Notes under the pieces: model-generated
Databases searched by the model: none
The model's input: the letters and a program-made list of their open reading frames with translations, nothing else
What the model was told of the DNA's origin: nothing
Program-made: the position numbers and the translations under genes
In this document: positions 8,036 to 16,538 of the stretch, in pieces
How the letters are laid out: each line of letters begins with the position of its first letter
Position numbering within the stretch: the first letter of the stretch is position 1
NCBI GenBank assembly: GCA_947502265.1
Contig: CANMZB010000006.1
Location: 62,001 to 126,000, forward strand
Source: an uncultured Sulfitobacter sp.
GTDB taxonomy: Bacteria > Pseudomonadota > Alphaproteobacteria > Rhodobacterales > Rhodobacteraceae
Length of the DNA stretch: 64,000 nucleotides
Reading direction: 5' to 3'

Positions 8036-8758
8036 ATGAATATTTGCATTCTGGAAGCGGATACTCCCGCGCCCGACCTGCTGAACATCTCCGGCACATA
8101 TGCGGATATGTTCGAAACATGGCTGTCGCCTGCCATGCCCGGGGCGCGTTTCACGCGGGCCGCCGCGTATAAGGGTGAACTGCCCGCATCGGTTGGTGAT
8201 CACGATGGCTATCTGATTACCGGTTCACTGCGCAGCGCCTATGATGACATCCCGTGGATACACAGCCTAAGGGACTTTGTGCATACAGCCATGACGCGCG
8301 ATATACGCGATATACCCGTTGGCGGGGTTTGTTTCGGCCACCAACTGATGGCCGAGGCGATGGGCGGTCGTGTCGCATCATGTGAAGACGGCTGGTCTGT
8401 GGGTAAGACCGAATACCGGACAACGTCTGACGGCAGGGAGTTGCTCGGTGAGGACGCGCTGCAAGCTCTTTCCTTCCACCGCGATCAGGTGGTCCGTCTG
8501 CCAACGGGGGCGTCTCCCTTGGCTGGAAACGCCCACTGTCCCTGGGCCGCTCTGGCCTATGGCAACCGGGGCTTGTCTGTACAGTTCCACCCCGAATTCA
8601 CGCAGGACTATGTGTTGGCCCTGATACGCCAAAACTCCGATGGAACGATACCGGCCCATCAGGCGGAAATTGCCCTGAAGAGCGTACATCACGACAATAA
8701 CGATGTTGTGACACAGGCCTTTGCCAAATTATTCCACAAGGTCTCCGTAGATTCCTGA
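8036..8758 (+). CDS. Class I glutamine amidotransferase-like protein
   Basis: A 240-residue protein of the class I GATase superfamily. The nucleophile elbow is GVCFGHQ (cysteine near residue 97), and the catalytic histidine-glutamate pair is in a VQFHPEFT segment. Free-standing members of this type resemble GMP synthase N-domains or PuuD-like gamma-glutamyl hydrolases. It starts 20 bases after dctM and is likely co-transcribed, so it may process the imported compound, for example a gamma-glutamylated amine; that is inference. No synthetase partner is adjacent. Confidence 0.78.
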   Translation: MNICILEADTPAPDLLNISGTYADMFETWLSPAMPGARFTRAAAYKGELPASVGDHDGYLITGSLRSAYDDIPWIHSLRDFVHTAMTRDIRDIPVGGVCFGHQLMAEAMGGRVASCEDGWSVGKTEYRTTSDGRELLGEDALQALSFHRDQVVRLPTGASPLAGNAHCPWAALAYGNRGLSVQFHPEFTQDYVLALIRQNSDGTIPAHQAEIALKSVHHDNNDVVTQAFAKLFHKVSVDS

Positions 8759-8992
8759 AGGTGTTTTCAAACAAGAGAAACCTGTCGGCAAAACTCGGGC
8801 GGGGTTCGTCGCAATTTATGGAATTGCGCTCAATGTTGTAGGGCGCCTGATCCCGCTGCACAGAAATTTGCGCGGCGGATTTTCGGGATCACATGCAAGG
8901 GGTGTCGCATTTCATGCGCCGGATGTCCGATACCAACCGGTGTTTTGTCGTCGGGCATCGCAAATATGGATCGTAAGCGAGTGAGGGCAGAG

Positions 8993-10243
8993 ATGCGATA
9001 TTCCGGTCTAAGGGTCATCAAGGAAGCACTGACAGGTCACCGCGGGTGGAAACCCGCATGGCGCAATCCCGAGCCGCAAAAGGATTATGACTTTGTTATC
9101 ATCGGCGCAGGTGGGCACGGGCTGGCTACGGCTTACTATCTGGCCCGCCACTATGGTAAAAAGCGTATTGCCGTGCTGGAAAAAGGCTGGATCGGCGGCG
9201 GCAACGTCGGTCGCAATACTACGATTGTCCGCTCGAACTACCTGTTGGATGGCAACGAGCCATTTTACGAATATTCGCTCAAGCTTTGGGAAGGGCTGGA
9301 GCAGGAATTAAACTATAATGCGATGGTCAGCCAGCGCGGCATTCTCAACCTGATCCATAACGATGCGCAGCGCGACGCCTTTATCCGGCGCGGCAATGCG
9401 ATGATTCTGAACGGCGCGGATGCCGAGATGCTGAGCGTTGACCAGATCCGGCGCGAATATCCGTTCCTGAATTTCGATAACGCGCGTTTTCCGATCACGG
9501 GCGGGCTGGCACAGCGGCGCGGCGGGACAGTGCGCCACGATGCGGTTGCCTGGGGGTACGCGCGGGCGGCGGACAGCCTTGGCGTTGATATCATCCAGAA
9601 TTGTGAAGTTACCGGTTTCCGCATCGAAAACGGCACCTGCAAAGGCGTCGAGACGGCCCGCGGGTTCATCGGCGCGGGCAAGGTCGCGTCCTGCGTCGCA
9701 GGGTCTTCCTCGCACCTGATGGCCAAAGCCAACATGCGCCTGCCCATCGAAAGCACGGTATTACAGGCTTTTGTGTCCGAGGGGCTCAAGCCGGTGATGC
9801 CCGGCGTTTTGACCTTTGGCGCGGGTCACTTTTATTGCAGCCAGTCGGACAAGGGCGGGCTGGTGTTTGGCGGTGATCCGGACCGCTACAACACCTATGC
9901 ACAACGCGGCAACCTGCCGGCCATCGAAGATGTCTGCGAAAGCGGCATGGCGCTGGTTCCGGCCATCGGGCGCGCGCGGCTGCTGCGGATCTGGGGCGGC
10001 AATGTGGATATGAGTATGGACGGCTCGCCGATCATTGACCGCACCGACATCGGTGGTCTCTATTTTAACGGCGGCTGGTGCTATGGCGGCTTCAAGGCAA
10101 CGCCCGCTTCGGGGATGTGTTATGCGCATCTGCTGGCCACCGATACGCCGCATGAAGTCGCCCAAGCCTATCGTTTCGACCGCTTCCGCCGCGGCAATAT
10201 GATCGACGAAAAAGGCATGGGGCCGCAGCCAAACGCGCATTGA
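8993..10243 (+). CDS. soxB: Sarcosine oxidase subunit beta family protein
   Basis: A 416-residue flavoprotein of the heterotetrameric sarcosine oxidase family, cytosolic, oxidising N-methyl amino acids to release formaldehyde or methylene-THF. Start chosen at the ATG 8993, where homologous proteins begin (MRYSGLR, then GHRGWKPAW); upstream codons are not family-like. FAD/NAD-type dinucleotide fold at residues 34-55 (IIGAGGHGLATAYYLA). Covalent FMN in this family attaches to a histidine; RHDAVAWGYARAA contains the matching histidine at about 182. First gene of a beta-delta-alpha-gamma operon. Confidence 0.9.
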   Translation: MRYSGLRVIKEALTGHRGWKPAWRNPEPQKDYDFVIIGAGGHGLATAYYLARHYGKKRIAVLEKGWIGGGNVGRNTTIVRSNYLLDGNEPFYEYSLKLWEGLEQELNYNAMVSQRGILNLIHNDAQRDAFIRRGNAMILNGADAEMLSVDQIRREYPFLNFDNARFPITGGLAQRRGGTVRHDAVAWGYARAADSLGVDIIQNCEVTGFRIENGTCKGVETARGFIGAGKVASCVAGSSSHLMAKANMRLPIESTVLQAFVSEGLKPVMPGVLTFGAGHFYCSQSDKGGLVFGGDPDRYNTYAQRGNLPAIEDVCESGMALVPAIGRARLLRIWGGNVDMSMDGSPIIDRTDIGGLYFNGGWCYGGFKATPASGMCYAHLLATDTPHEVAQAYRFDRFRRGNMIDEKGMGPQPNAH

Positions 10244-10315
10244 GGGTTTTATGGGCATGCGCGGCCATCGCGCGCCGCGTTACCGCACAGCGAATTTGCG
10301 ACAAAGGAAAGACAC

Positions 10316-10603
10316 ATGATCATCCATCATCCGCTGCTTGGTCCGCGCGACGCGCAGGAATTCACCTTTTTGGGCGCAGCCACGCTGATCGAGCGGCCCG
10401 ACTGGCAGGCCGAGGACGCGCAGGAGCAGTTCCACGACTACCTGCACCTTCGGGATAATCCGGCGGGCGAACATCGCGAATTATGGTTTCACGAGACCGG
10501 CGACCGAAGCTGGCTTGTGGTCACGCGCAATACGCTGACGCACGAGATCACCAATGTGGAAATGGCCCGCGATGTGGCGCGCCAGAAAGGGCGCAGCAAA
10601 TGA
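10316..10603 (+). CDS. soxD: Sarcosine oxidase subunit delta family protein, zinc-ligand variant
   Basis: A 95-residue protein matching the delta subunit in length, position and pattern (GPRDAQEFTFLGAA, YLHLRDNPAGEHRELWFH). The usual delta subunit binds zinc with Cys6, Cys9, His59 and Cys63 in characterised enzymes. Here the N-terminus reads HHPLLGPR in place of CPxCGxR, and residue 63 is Asp; only His59 is retained by eye alignment. The subunit has therefore probably lost its zinc site, and the substrate may differ from sarcosine. It overlaps soxA by an ATGA start/stop. Confidence 0.85.
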   Translation: MIIHHPLLGPRDAQEFTFLGAATLIERPDWQAEDAQEQFHDYLHLRDNPAGEHRELWFHETGDRSWLVVTRNTLTHEITNVEMARDVARQKGRSK

Positions 10604-13557
10604 CCCAACCCAATCGTCTGTCAGGTGGGCGGATCGACACCGGCACGGCCCTGACCTTCAGCTTCGATGGCGTGGATTATCAAGGCCATCCGGGCGATAC
10701 GCTGGCTTCTGCCTTGCTTGCCAACGGGGTGCGTCTGATGGGGCGCTCGTTCAAATATCACCGCCCGCGCGGCCCGTTGACGTCGGGCAGCGAAGAGCCG
10801 AACGCGCTGGTGCAACTGCGCACCGGTGCGCGGCAAGAACCCAACACCCGCGCCACCACGGCAGAGCTGTTTGACGGTCTGACTGCCGCAAGCCAGAACC
10901 GCTGGCCCTCGCTGCGTTTTGACGCGCTGGCGATCAACGACAGGTTTTCCAACTTCCTGACCGCCGGATTCTACTACAAGACCTTCATGTGGCCTGCGAC
11001 CTTTTGGGAAAAGTTGTACGAGCCGGTAATCCGCCGCGCTGCCGGTCTGGGATCGTTGACGTTGCAAGAAGACCCGGATGTTTACGACAAGGGGTTTCGC
11101 CACTGTGACCTTCTGGTCATCGGGTCCGGGCCTGCCGGTTTGTCGGCGGCCCTGACCGCCGGTCGCGCCGGCGCCGATGTGATTCTCGTCGAAGAGGATT
11201 TCCTGTTTGGCGGGCGGTTGAATGCAGAAACCTACGGGCTGACAGACACCTCTACCCAAGGTTGGGTGGCGATGGTGATGAGCGAGCTGGAATCGTTGCC
11301 CAATGTACGCTGCATGTCACGCACCACGCTTTATGGCGTGTTCGATCATGGCATCTATGGCGCGTTGGAGCGGGTTTCCGATCACGTTGCGGTTCCGGCT
11401 GACGGCAAGCCGCGCCAGATTTTGTGGCGGATATACGCGCGCCGCGCGGTGCTTTGTGCCGGTGCCATCGAGCGGCCTATCGCCTTTGAAAACAACGACC
11501 GTCCGGGCATCATGATGGCGGGTGCGATGCGCGCCTATGCCAACCGCTGGGCGGTCACGCCTGCCCGGACCGTCGCAGTATTTACCAACAACGACGATGG
11601 ACATCGCACCGCTGTCGATCTGATGGCCAAGGGGGTTGGCGTTGCTGCCGTCATCGACACCCGCGAAGACGCGCCCAAGATCGCGGGGTGCGAGATTTTG
11701 GCGGGCGCGCAGGTGATCGACACCTCCGGACGGCTGGGGCTTTCGTCGATCAAAGTACGGCGCGCCGATGGCAAGGTGCAAACCATTTCCTGTGGGGCGC
11801 TGGGCGTGTCGGGGGGATGGAACCCGAACGTCCATCTGACCTGCCATCAACGCGGACGCCCCGTGTGGAACGAGGCGATTGCCGCCTTTGTCCCCGGCGG
11901 CGACGGCCCTCCAGGGCTGGGCGTTGCGGGGGCCGCGAATGGCGCGTTTTCCACCGCCGCCGCGCTGGCGAGCGGCAGCACGCAGGCGCTTGCCGCGCTT
12001 GATGACATCGGCATCAAGGGGCGCGCCATTGATCTGCCTCGGGCCGAGGATGCGCCGCTGCGAATCAGTGCTTACTGGCATGTTCCGGGCGGCAAGGGAC
12101 GTGGCTGGCTTGACCAGCAGAACGACGTGACCGTCAAGGACGTGAAGCTGGCGCATCAGGAAAATTTCCGCTCGGTCGAACATCTCAAGCGGTACACGAC
12201 GCTGGGCATGGCGACCGATCAGGGAAAGACCTCCAATATGGGCGGCCTTGCGATCATGGCGGAACTGACCGGAAAACCGATCCCCGAGGTTGGCACAACG
12301 ATCTATCGCCCACCCTACGTTCCTGTCGCAATCGCCGCCCTTGGCGGGCGGGCGCGTGGTGCGCATTTCCACCCCACCCGCAAGACGCCAAGCCATGATT
12401 GGGCCGCGCAACGCGGCGCAACGTTTGTCGAGACGGGGAACTGGCTGCGGGCGCAATGGTTCCCTGTTGCGGGCGAAACCAGTTGGCGCGAAAGCGTGGA
12501 CCGCGAAGTGCGCGCCGTGCGCGGCTCTGTCGGGGTATGCGACGTGACCACGTTGGGTAAAATCGACATTCAAGGCACCGATGGCGCGGTTTTTCTGAAC
12601 AGGGTCTACGCCAACGCTTTTGCCAAGCTCGCGGTTGGCAAGACCCGATATGGCCTGATGCTGCGCGAAGACGGTATTGCGATGGATGACGGTACAACCG
12701 CACGCCTTGCCGAAGACCACTTTGTTATGACCACAACCACCGCCAACGCGCTGGCGGTCTATCGCCATCTGGAATTCGCACGGCAATGCCTGTGGCCGGA
12801 TCTGGATGTGCAATTGATCTCGACCACCGAAGCGTGGGCGCAATATGCGGTCGCCGGTCCCAATTCGCGCGCCGTGTTGCACAAGATCGTCGATCCGGAA
12901 TTTTCCATCGACAATGAATCGTTCCCCTTTATGGCCTGCGGTGAAATCACCGTCTGCGGTGGGTTGCGCGCGCGACTGTTCCGCATCTCCTTTTCGGGCG
13001 AACTGGCGTTCGAGATCGCGGTGCCGACCCGCTATGGCGATGCCCTTATGCGGCGGATCATGGACGCGGGCGAGGAATTCAATATCTGCCCCTATGGCAC
13101 TGAGGCTCTTGGCGTGATGCGCATTGAAAAGGGCCACGCGGCGGGCAATGAATTGAACGGGACCACGACCGCGCTCAATCTCGGGATGGGGAGGATGGTT
13201 TCGAAAAAGAAAGATTCTATCGGCTCTACCGCAAGCGAACGTGAAGGGCTGAACCGGCCTGATGCCCTGAGGCTGGTCGGGATCAAACCGACCGACAGCA
13301 GCGCAAAGATCACCGCAGGTGCGCATTTGATGAACAGCGAGGGGCCGGTGGATGCTGCGCACGATCAAGGCTATGTGACCTCGGCAGCGTATTCGCCGGT
13401 CCTCAACAGCGCCATCGGGCTCGCCTTTCTGAAAGACGGCGCGAACCGGATGGGCGAAACGATGCGTCTGGTCAGCCCCGTCACCAACGATAACACGACG
13501 GTCGAAGTGGTCAGCGCCCATTTCGTAGACCCAGAAGGAGGACGGCTTCGTGCATGA
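10600..13557 (+). CDS. soxA: Sarcosine oxidase subunit alpha family protein
   Basis: A 985-residue protein, the usual size for the alpha subunit. N-terminal ferredoxin-like Fer2_4 region at about 15-100 (GHPGDTLASALLANGVRLMG). NAD(P)-binding fold starting near residue 170 (LLVIGSGPAGLSAALTAGRA). C-terminal GcvT-like tetrahydrofolate-binding half from about 600 to the end, which takes up the one-carbon unit. The start overlaps soxD by 4 bases and the 3' end overlaps soxG by 8 bases, so translation is coupled. Confidence 0.93.
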   Translation: MTQPNRLSGGRIDTGTALTFSFDGVDYQGHPGDTLASALLANGVRLMGRSFKYHRPRGPLTSGSEEPNALVQLRTGARQEPNTRATTAELFDGLTAASQNRWPSLRFDALAINDRFSNFLTAGFYYKTFMWPATFWEKLYEPVIRRAAGLGSLTLQEDPDVYDKGFRHCDLLVIGSGPAGLSAALTAGRAGADVILVEEDFLFGGRLNAETYGLTDTSTQGWVAMVMSELESLPNVRCMSRTTLYGVFDHGIYGALERVSDHVAVPADGKPRQILWRIYARRAVLCAGAIERPIAFENNDRPGIMMAGAMRAYANRWAVTPARTVAVFTNNDDGHRTAVDLMAKGVGVAAVIDTREDAPKIAGCEILAGAQVIDTSGRLGLSSIKVRRADGKVQTISCGALGVSGGWNPNVHLTCHQRGRPVWNEAIAAFVPGGDGPPGLGVAGAANGAFSTAAALASGSTQALAALDDIGIKGRAIDLPRAEDAPLRISAYWHVPGGKGRGWLDQQNDVTVKDVKLAHQENFRSVEHLKRYTTLGMATDQGKTSNMGGLAIMAELTGKPIPEVGTTIYRPPYVPVAIAALGGRARGAHFHPTRKTPSHDWAAQRGATFVETGNWLRAQWFPVAGETSWRESVDREVRAVRGSVGVCDVTTLGKIDIQGTDGAVFLNRVYANAFAKLAVGKTRYGLMLREDGIAMDDGTTARLAEDHFVMTTTTANALAVYRHLEFARQCLWPDLDVQLISTTEAWAQYAVAGPNSRAVLHKIVDPEFSIDNESFPFMACGEITVCGGLRARLFRISFSGELAFEIAVPTRYGDALMRRIMDAGEEFNICPYGTEALGVMRIEKGHAAGNELNGTTTALNLGMGRMVSKKKDSIGSTASEREGLNRPDALRLVGIKPTDSSAKITAGAHLMNSEGPVDAAHDQGYVTSAAYSPVLNSAIGLAFLKDGANRMGETMRLVSPVTNDNTTVEVVSAHFVDPEGGRLRA

Positions 13558-14116
13558 TCTGATCGCCATCACGCCGATGGGTGCCACTGATGCCCGCATC
13601 GACACCATCAAGGGTATGAAAATTGCCGAGCGCCCCGATTTCGCGCTTGCCTCGGTCGCGGCACGGGCGGGACGCGAGACGGATACCGTGGATGCGGCAA
13701 AAACCGGCCTTGGCCTTGATTTGCCCCCGGCGGGCCGGTTCGTCACACACGCCCCTTATGCCGCGTTCTGGACCGGCCCTGAGCAGTGGCTGATTGAAGC
13801 GCCGCACGACAGTCACGAAAATCTGGCCGATCTGGTGAAAGCCGCGCTTGGTGATGCTGCCTCGGTGACCGAGCAGACCGACGGTTGGGTCCGCTTTGAT
13901 CTGGAGGGGGCAGAGTGCCATGCGGTGCTTGAGTTACTCTGCAATGCCGATACCCGCAGGATGAAAGCAGGGGACGCGACCCGTACGCAGCTTGAGCATA
14001 TGGCCTGTTTCGTGGCGTGTCGGACGCAGGACATGCGATTTAGCGTCACCGGAGCACGATCCTCGGCGGCGTCGCTACATCACGCGCTGGTCACAGCGGC
14101 ACAAAGCGCGCTTTGA
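13550..14116 (+). CDS. soxG: Sarcosine oxidase subunit gamma family protein
   Basis: A 188-residue gamma subunit, last gene of the sox operon. The start is a GTG at 13550 with AGGAGG about 9 bases upstream, overlapping the end of soxA. The sequence follows the family: a LASVAARAGRET segment, WTGPEQWLIEAP near residue 65, and a QTDGWVRFDLEG segment. The gamma subunit is a small GcvT-fold relative that caps the complex. Convergent with the GlxA-type regulator downstream. Confidence 0.88.
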   Translation: MHDLIAITPMGATDARIDTIKGMKIAERPDFALASVAARAGRETDTVDAAKTGLGLDLPPAGRFVTHAPYAAFWTGPEQWLIEAPHDSHENLADLVKAALGDAASVTEQTDGWVRFDLEGAECHAVLELLCNADTRRMKAGDATRTQLEHMACFVACRTQDMRFSVTGARSSAASLHHALVTAAQSAL

Positions 14117-14150
14117 CTCCGGTTTTGCGGGCACCGCATCCCGAGCGCTT

Positions 14151-15155
14151 TTATGAAGGCACTGTGATATTCTTTTCGACACGGAACAGATTGATCTTTT
14201 TGCGATCTTCGTGTGGCGAAATGCCAAAGGTCCGGGTGTACCAGTGAAACAGCGGCGCGGCGGTTGAATAGCCGACCGCTTGTGCGATCTGGGTCATGGT
14301 GTCTTTGGAGTAAAGCACGAGTTGACGGGCGGCGTTCATCCGCAGGCCGCGGTAGTAATGCGAGGGGCTCTGCCCGGTGGCCGCCTTAAAGGTCCGTTCC
14401 ATCTGGCGCGACGACAGGCCAACCATCTGCGCCACATCAAGGATGTTCACCGGATCCTCGATATGTTCGTTGAAAATCACGATTGCCTGTTGAATGGCGG
14501 GCGGTAGCATGTCGGCTGTGCTGTTTTGCGCTCCGGTCGGGATGCGCTGGCGCACCCCTTGCCCCCGCACCAAAGGGTGCTGGAACCAACAGGCGACTTC
14601 GGTTGTGACAGTGCCGCCGAGCTTTTCCTCGATCAGATGCAGCATAAGGTCGAATGCCGCCGCCGCGCCCGAGGCGGTGTAGCGATCCCGATCAATGGTG
14701 ATAACATCTGCTGTGGTATGATGATCGGCAAACTCGTTTGCAAAGCTCGCTTCGTAGCACCAATGCACACTACAGGAATAACCTCCCAAAAGACCGGCGC
14801 GCGCCAGCGGAAATACACCGCCGCTGACCCCACCCATTTTCGTGCCATGCCGCGCCATATGACGCAGTTGTCCATTGCCGGATTTGGGTGACTCAAAAGT
14901 GGCTAACGGGCTGCTCAATAGAAAAAGATAATCCAGAGCTTCTACACCCCCGAGCGCCAGTTCCGGATTGAAACCGACCTGCGCACTCGATTCAACCTGA
15001 GTGCCATGTTCCGAGATAAGCGTCCATGTGAACGCGTCCTGACCCGAAATCTCGTTCGCCGCGCGCAGGGGTTCTATCGCGGAAGTCAGGCAAGCCATCG
15101 GAAAGCCTGGAAAGATAAGAAATCCGAGCGATGTGGGCCTTTCGATCGCTGACAT
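14151..15155 (-). CDS. GlxA family transcriptional regulator (DJ-1/PfpI plus AraC HTH)
   Basis: A 334-residue regulator with an N-terminal DJ-1/PfpI-type domain (residues about 10-180) and a C-terminal AraC/XylS double helix-turn-helix (about 220-320; ILDVAQMVGLSSRQMERTF and MTQIAQAVGYSTAAPLFHW). GAAGAGG precedes the ATG. Proteins of this architecture (GbdR-like) often activate glycine betaine, dimethylglycine and sarcosine catabolism in proteobacteria. Lying convergent to soxBDAG, it is the best local candidate for controlling that operon. The ligand and the operator are not identified. Confidence 0.87.
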   Translation of the reverse strand: MSAIERPTSLGFLIFPGFPMACLTSAIEPLRAANEISGQDAFTWTLISEHGTQVESSAQVGFNPELALGGVEALDYLFLLSSPLATFESPKSGNGQLRHMARHGTKMGGVSGGVFPLARAGLLGGYSCSVHWCYEASFANEFADHHTTADVITIDRDRYTASGAAAAFDLMLHLIEEKLGGTVTTEVACWFQHPLVRGQGVRQRIPTGAQNSTADMLPPAIQQAIVIFNEHIEDPVNILDVAQMVGLSSRQMERTFKAATGQSPSHYYRGLRMNAARQLVLYSKDTMTQIAQAVGYSTAAPLFHWYTRTFGISPHEDRKKINLFRVEKNITVPS

Positions 15156-15307
15156 TGCAAACCTCTTCGGGGGGATTATTCGTTTAGCGTAGCCAGAAAC
15201 CCACCGGTATTCAAATCCTCAAATCTGGTTCACAGGTGCTGACGTCAGATGCTCCCAAGTATCGCTCTGCGGAATGAAAATGGGGTATCTGACCCGCAGC
15301 ACGCCTG

Positions 15308-16246
15308 TCAGGACGGGTCGGTTCCCCCCATTTTACCATTCTCCAAAAGCTTGAGGAACGCGGTCTCCCCGATAATCCGGATGAAATGTCCGGCGATCTG
15401 CATCTCTTCTGCCTGCCTGTGCTTGGCGCTTTTCGCATGGCCCGCCAGAAGCGCGAGGTCCTGATCCCCTACGATCAGATGTGTTGTCTTTTTCGTGATC
15501 CCTGCCTTCACCTCCATGCCGGCCGCTGCGGCACGGTCTGCGGCTTGGTCGTGCGACATCCCGAGGTTGCCGGCAAAGACAGCCACGCAGCCCGACAACG
15601 GGAGACCGGCCGTGGCCCTGCGCGTTACTTTTTTCGCGAAGCGACTGTTTGGCGTTTTGGCGACGGGCAGGACCAGTTCCTCAAACGGCAGGACAAGACG
15701 GTCTTCGGCATGCAGAACAACCATCGCCGCCGCCCGCGCGTCTTCGCCGGCATCATGGTGATGGAAGTCAAGATCCAACACCTTTTTGAGATGGGCAAGA
15801 CCGTGCCCGCCGTTGCCTTTCAGCTCCGGCCATGCCCGTCTGGCAATTGTGACACTGTCACTCCAACGCAGGACAGGCGTTTCAATACCGCAAGACCGGC
15901 AGGCCGCGTTCACCGCTTGCTTGTCGAAATTGCTATGCTGGACAAGGTGATGACGCGAAAGCAACGGTAGCAGGAAGCCGAAAGCATCCGGGAAAGCAGG
16001 CGCGCCCGAGACATGTTCCGGCCCGATCCCGTGGAGGTTGATGTTGAACCGGTCAAACCTGCTGCGCGGGTCGACCAGCATCGAAAACGTCTGGATCCGG
16101 TTATCAGGGGCAACACAGGCCAGCCCGATCTGACAAATACTGGCCGCATCGCTGCACGCCGTCTCGACGTCCAACGCGATAAAACGGAAATTGCCATCCG
16201 GCAGGGTGCGGGCATGGGCGAAACTGTGGCGGGATGGTGCGGTCAT
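15308..16246 (-). CDS. DEDDh 3'-5' exonuclease with C-terminal BRCT domain
   Basis: A 312-residue protein. Residues about 15-180 form a DnaQ-like exonuclease: first motif FIALDVETA, a middle HSNFDKQAV motif, and HHHDAGEDARAAA with the catalytic histidine and aspartate. Residues about 220-300 form a BRCT domain (LSGCVAVFAGNLGMSH, then KKTTHLIVGDQD). This pairing resembles DNA polymerase III epsilon-like repair exonucleases. An alternative GTG start at 16276 would add ten residues; the ATG at 16246 is preferred, neither having a strong ribosome site. Divergent from phaC with a 292-base gap. Confidence 0.87.
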   Translation of the reverse strand: MTAPSRHSFAHARTLPDGNFRFIALDVETACSDAASICQIGLACVAPDNRIQTFSMLVDPRSRFDRFNINLHGIGPEHVSGAPAFPDAFGFLLPLLSRHHLVQHSNFDKQAVNAACRSCGIETPVLRWSDSVTIARRAWPELKGNGGHGLAHLKKVLDLDFHHHDAGEDARAAAMVVLHAEDRLVLPFEELVLPVAKTPNSRFAKKVTRRATAGLPLSGCVAVFAGNLGMSHDQAADRAAAAGMEVKAGITKKTTHLIVGDQDLALLAGHAKSAKHRQAEEMQIAGHFIRIIGETAFLKLLENGKMGGTDPS

Positions 16247-16406
16247 AGGTCGGATTGTTCGTTTCTTTTGTGTCACAGGGGAGCGTAAGGATTTTGTGGC
16301 TGTGTCGATACCGCGTTTTGCCTTTTAAATGACAGACCCGCCAAAATTGTAGATCGGTGTCCGGTGGTCCAATTCCCTATGTAACCCTGATTTTCCGAAT
16401 TTTCCA

Positions 16407-16435
16407 ACACAGCGCCAGCTAATGCGGCGCTGTGT
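16407..16435. promoter_or_regulatory. Inverted repeat upstream of phaC
   Basis: ACACAGCGCC and GGCGCTGTGT form a perfect 10-base stem around a 9-base loop, about 100 bases upstream of the phaC start. No T-run follows on either strand, so an operator or 5' leader structure is as likely as a terminator. Confidence 0.35.
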
Positions 16436-16538
16436 GGCCTCTTAACGCTGGTTAATGAAGTGATTTACAACAGGTGGTATAGTGAAGCGCTGTATCCAAA
16501 CGGCACCTTCGAATACCTGCACAAGGAGGGAAAGACGC

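Noticed and set aside
11317..13746. An 809-codon open frame on the minus strand opposite soxA and soxG
   Set aside because: It runs antisense to two well-supported genes, has no family motif and no ribosome site; high G+C coding sequence commonly gives such shadows.
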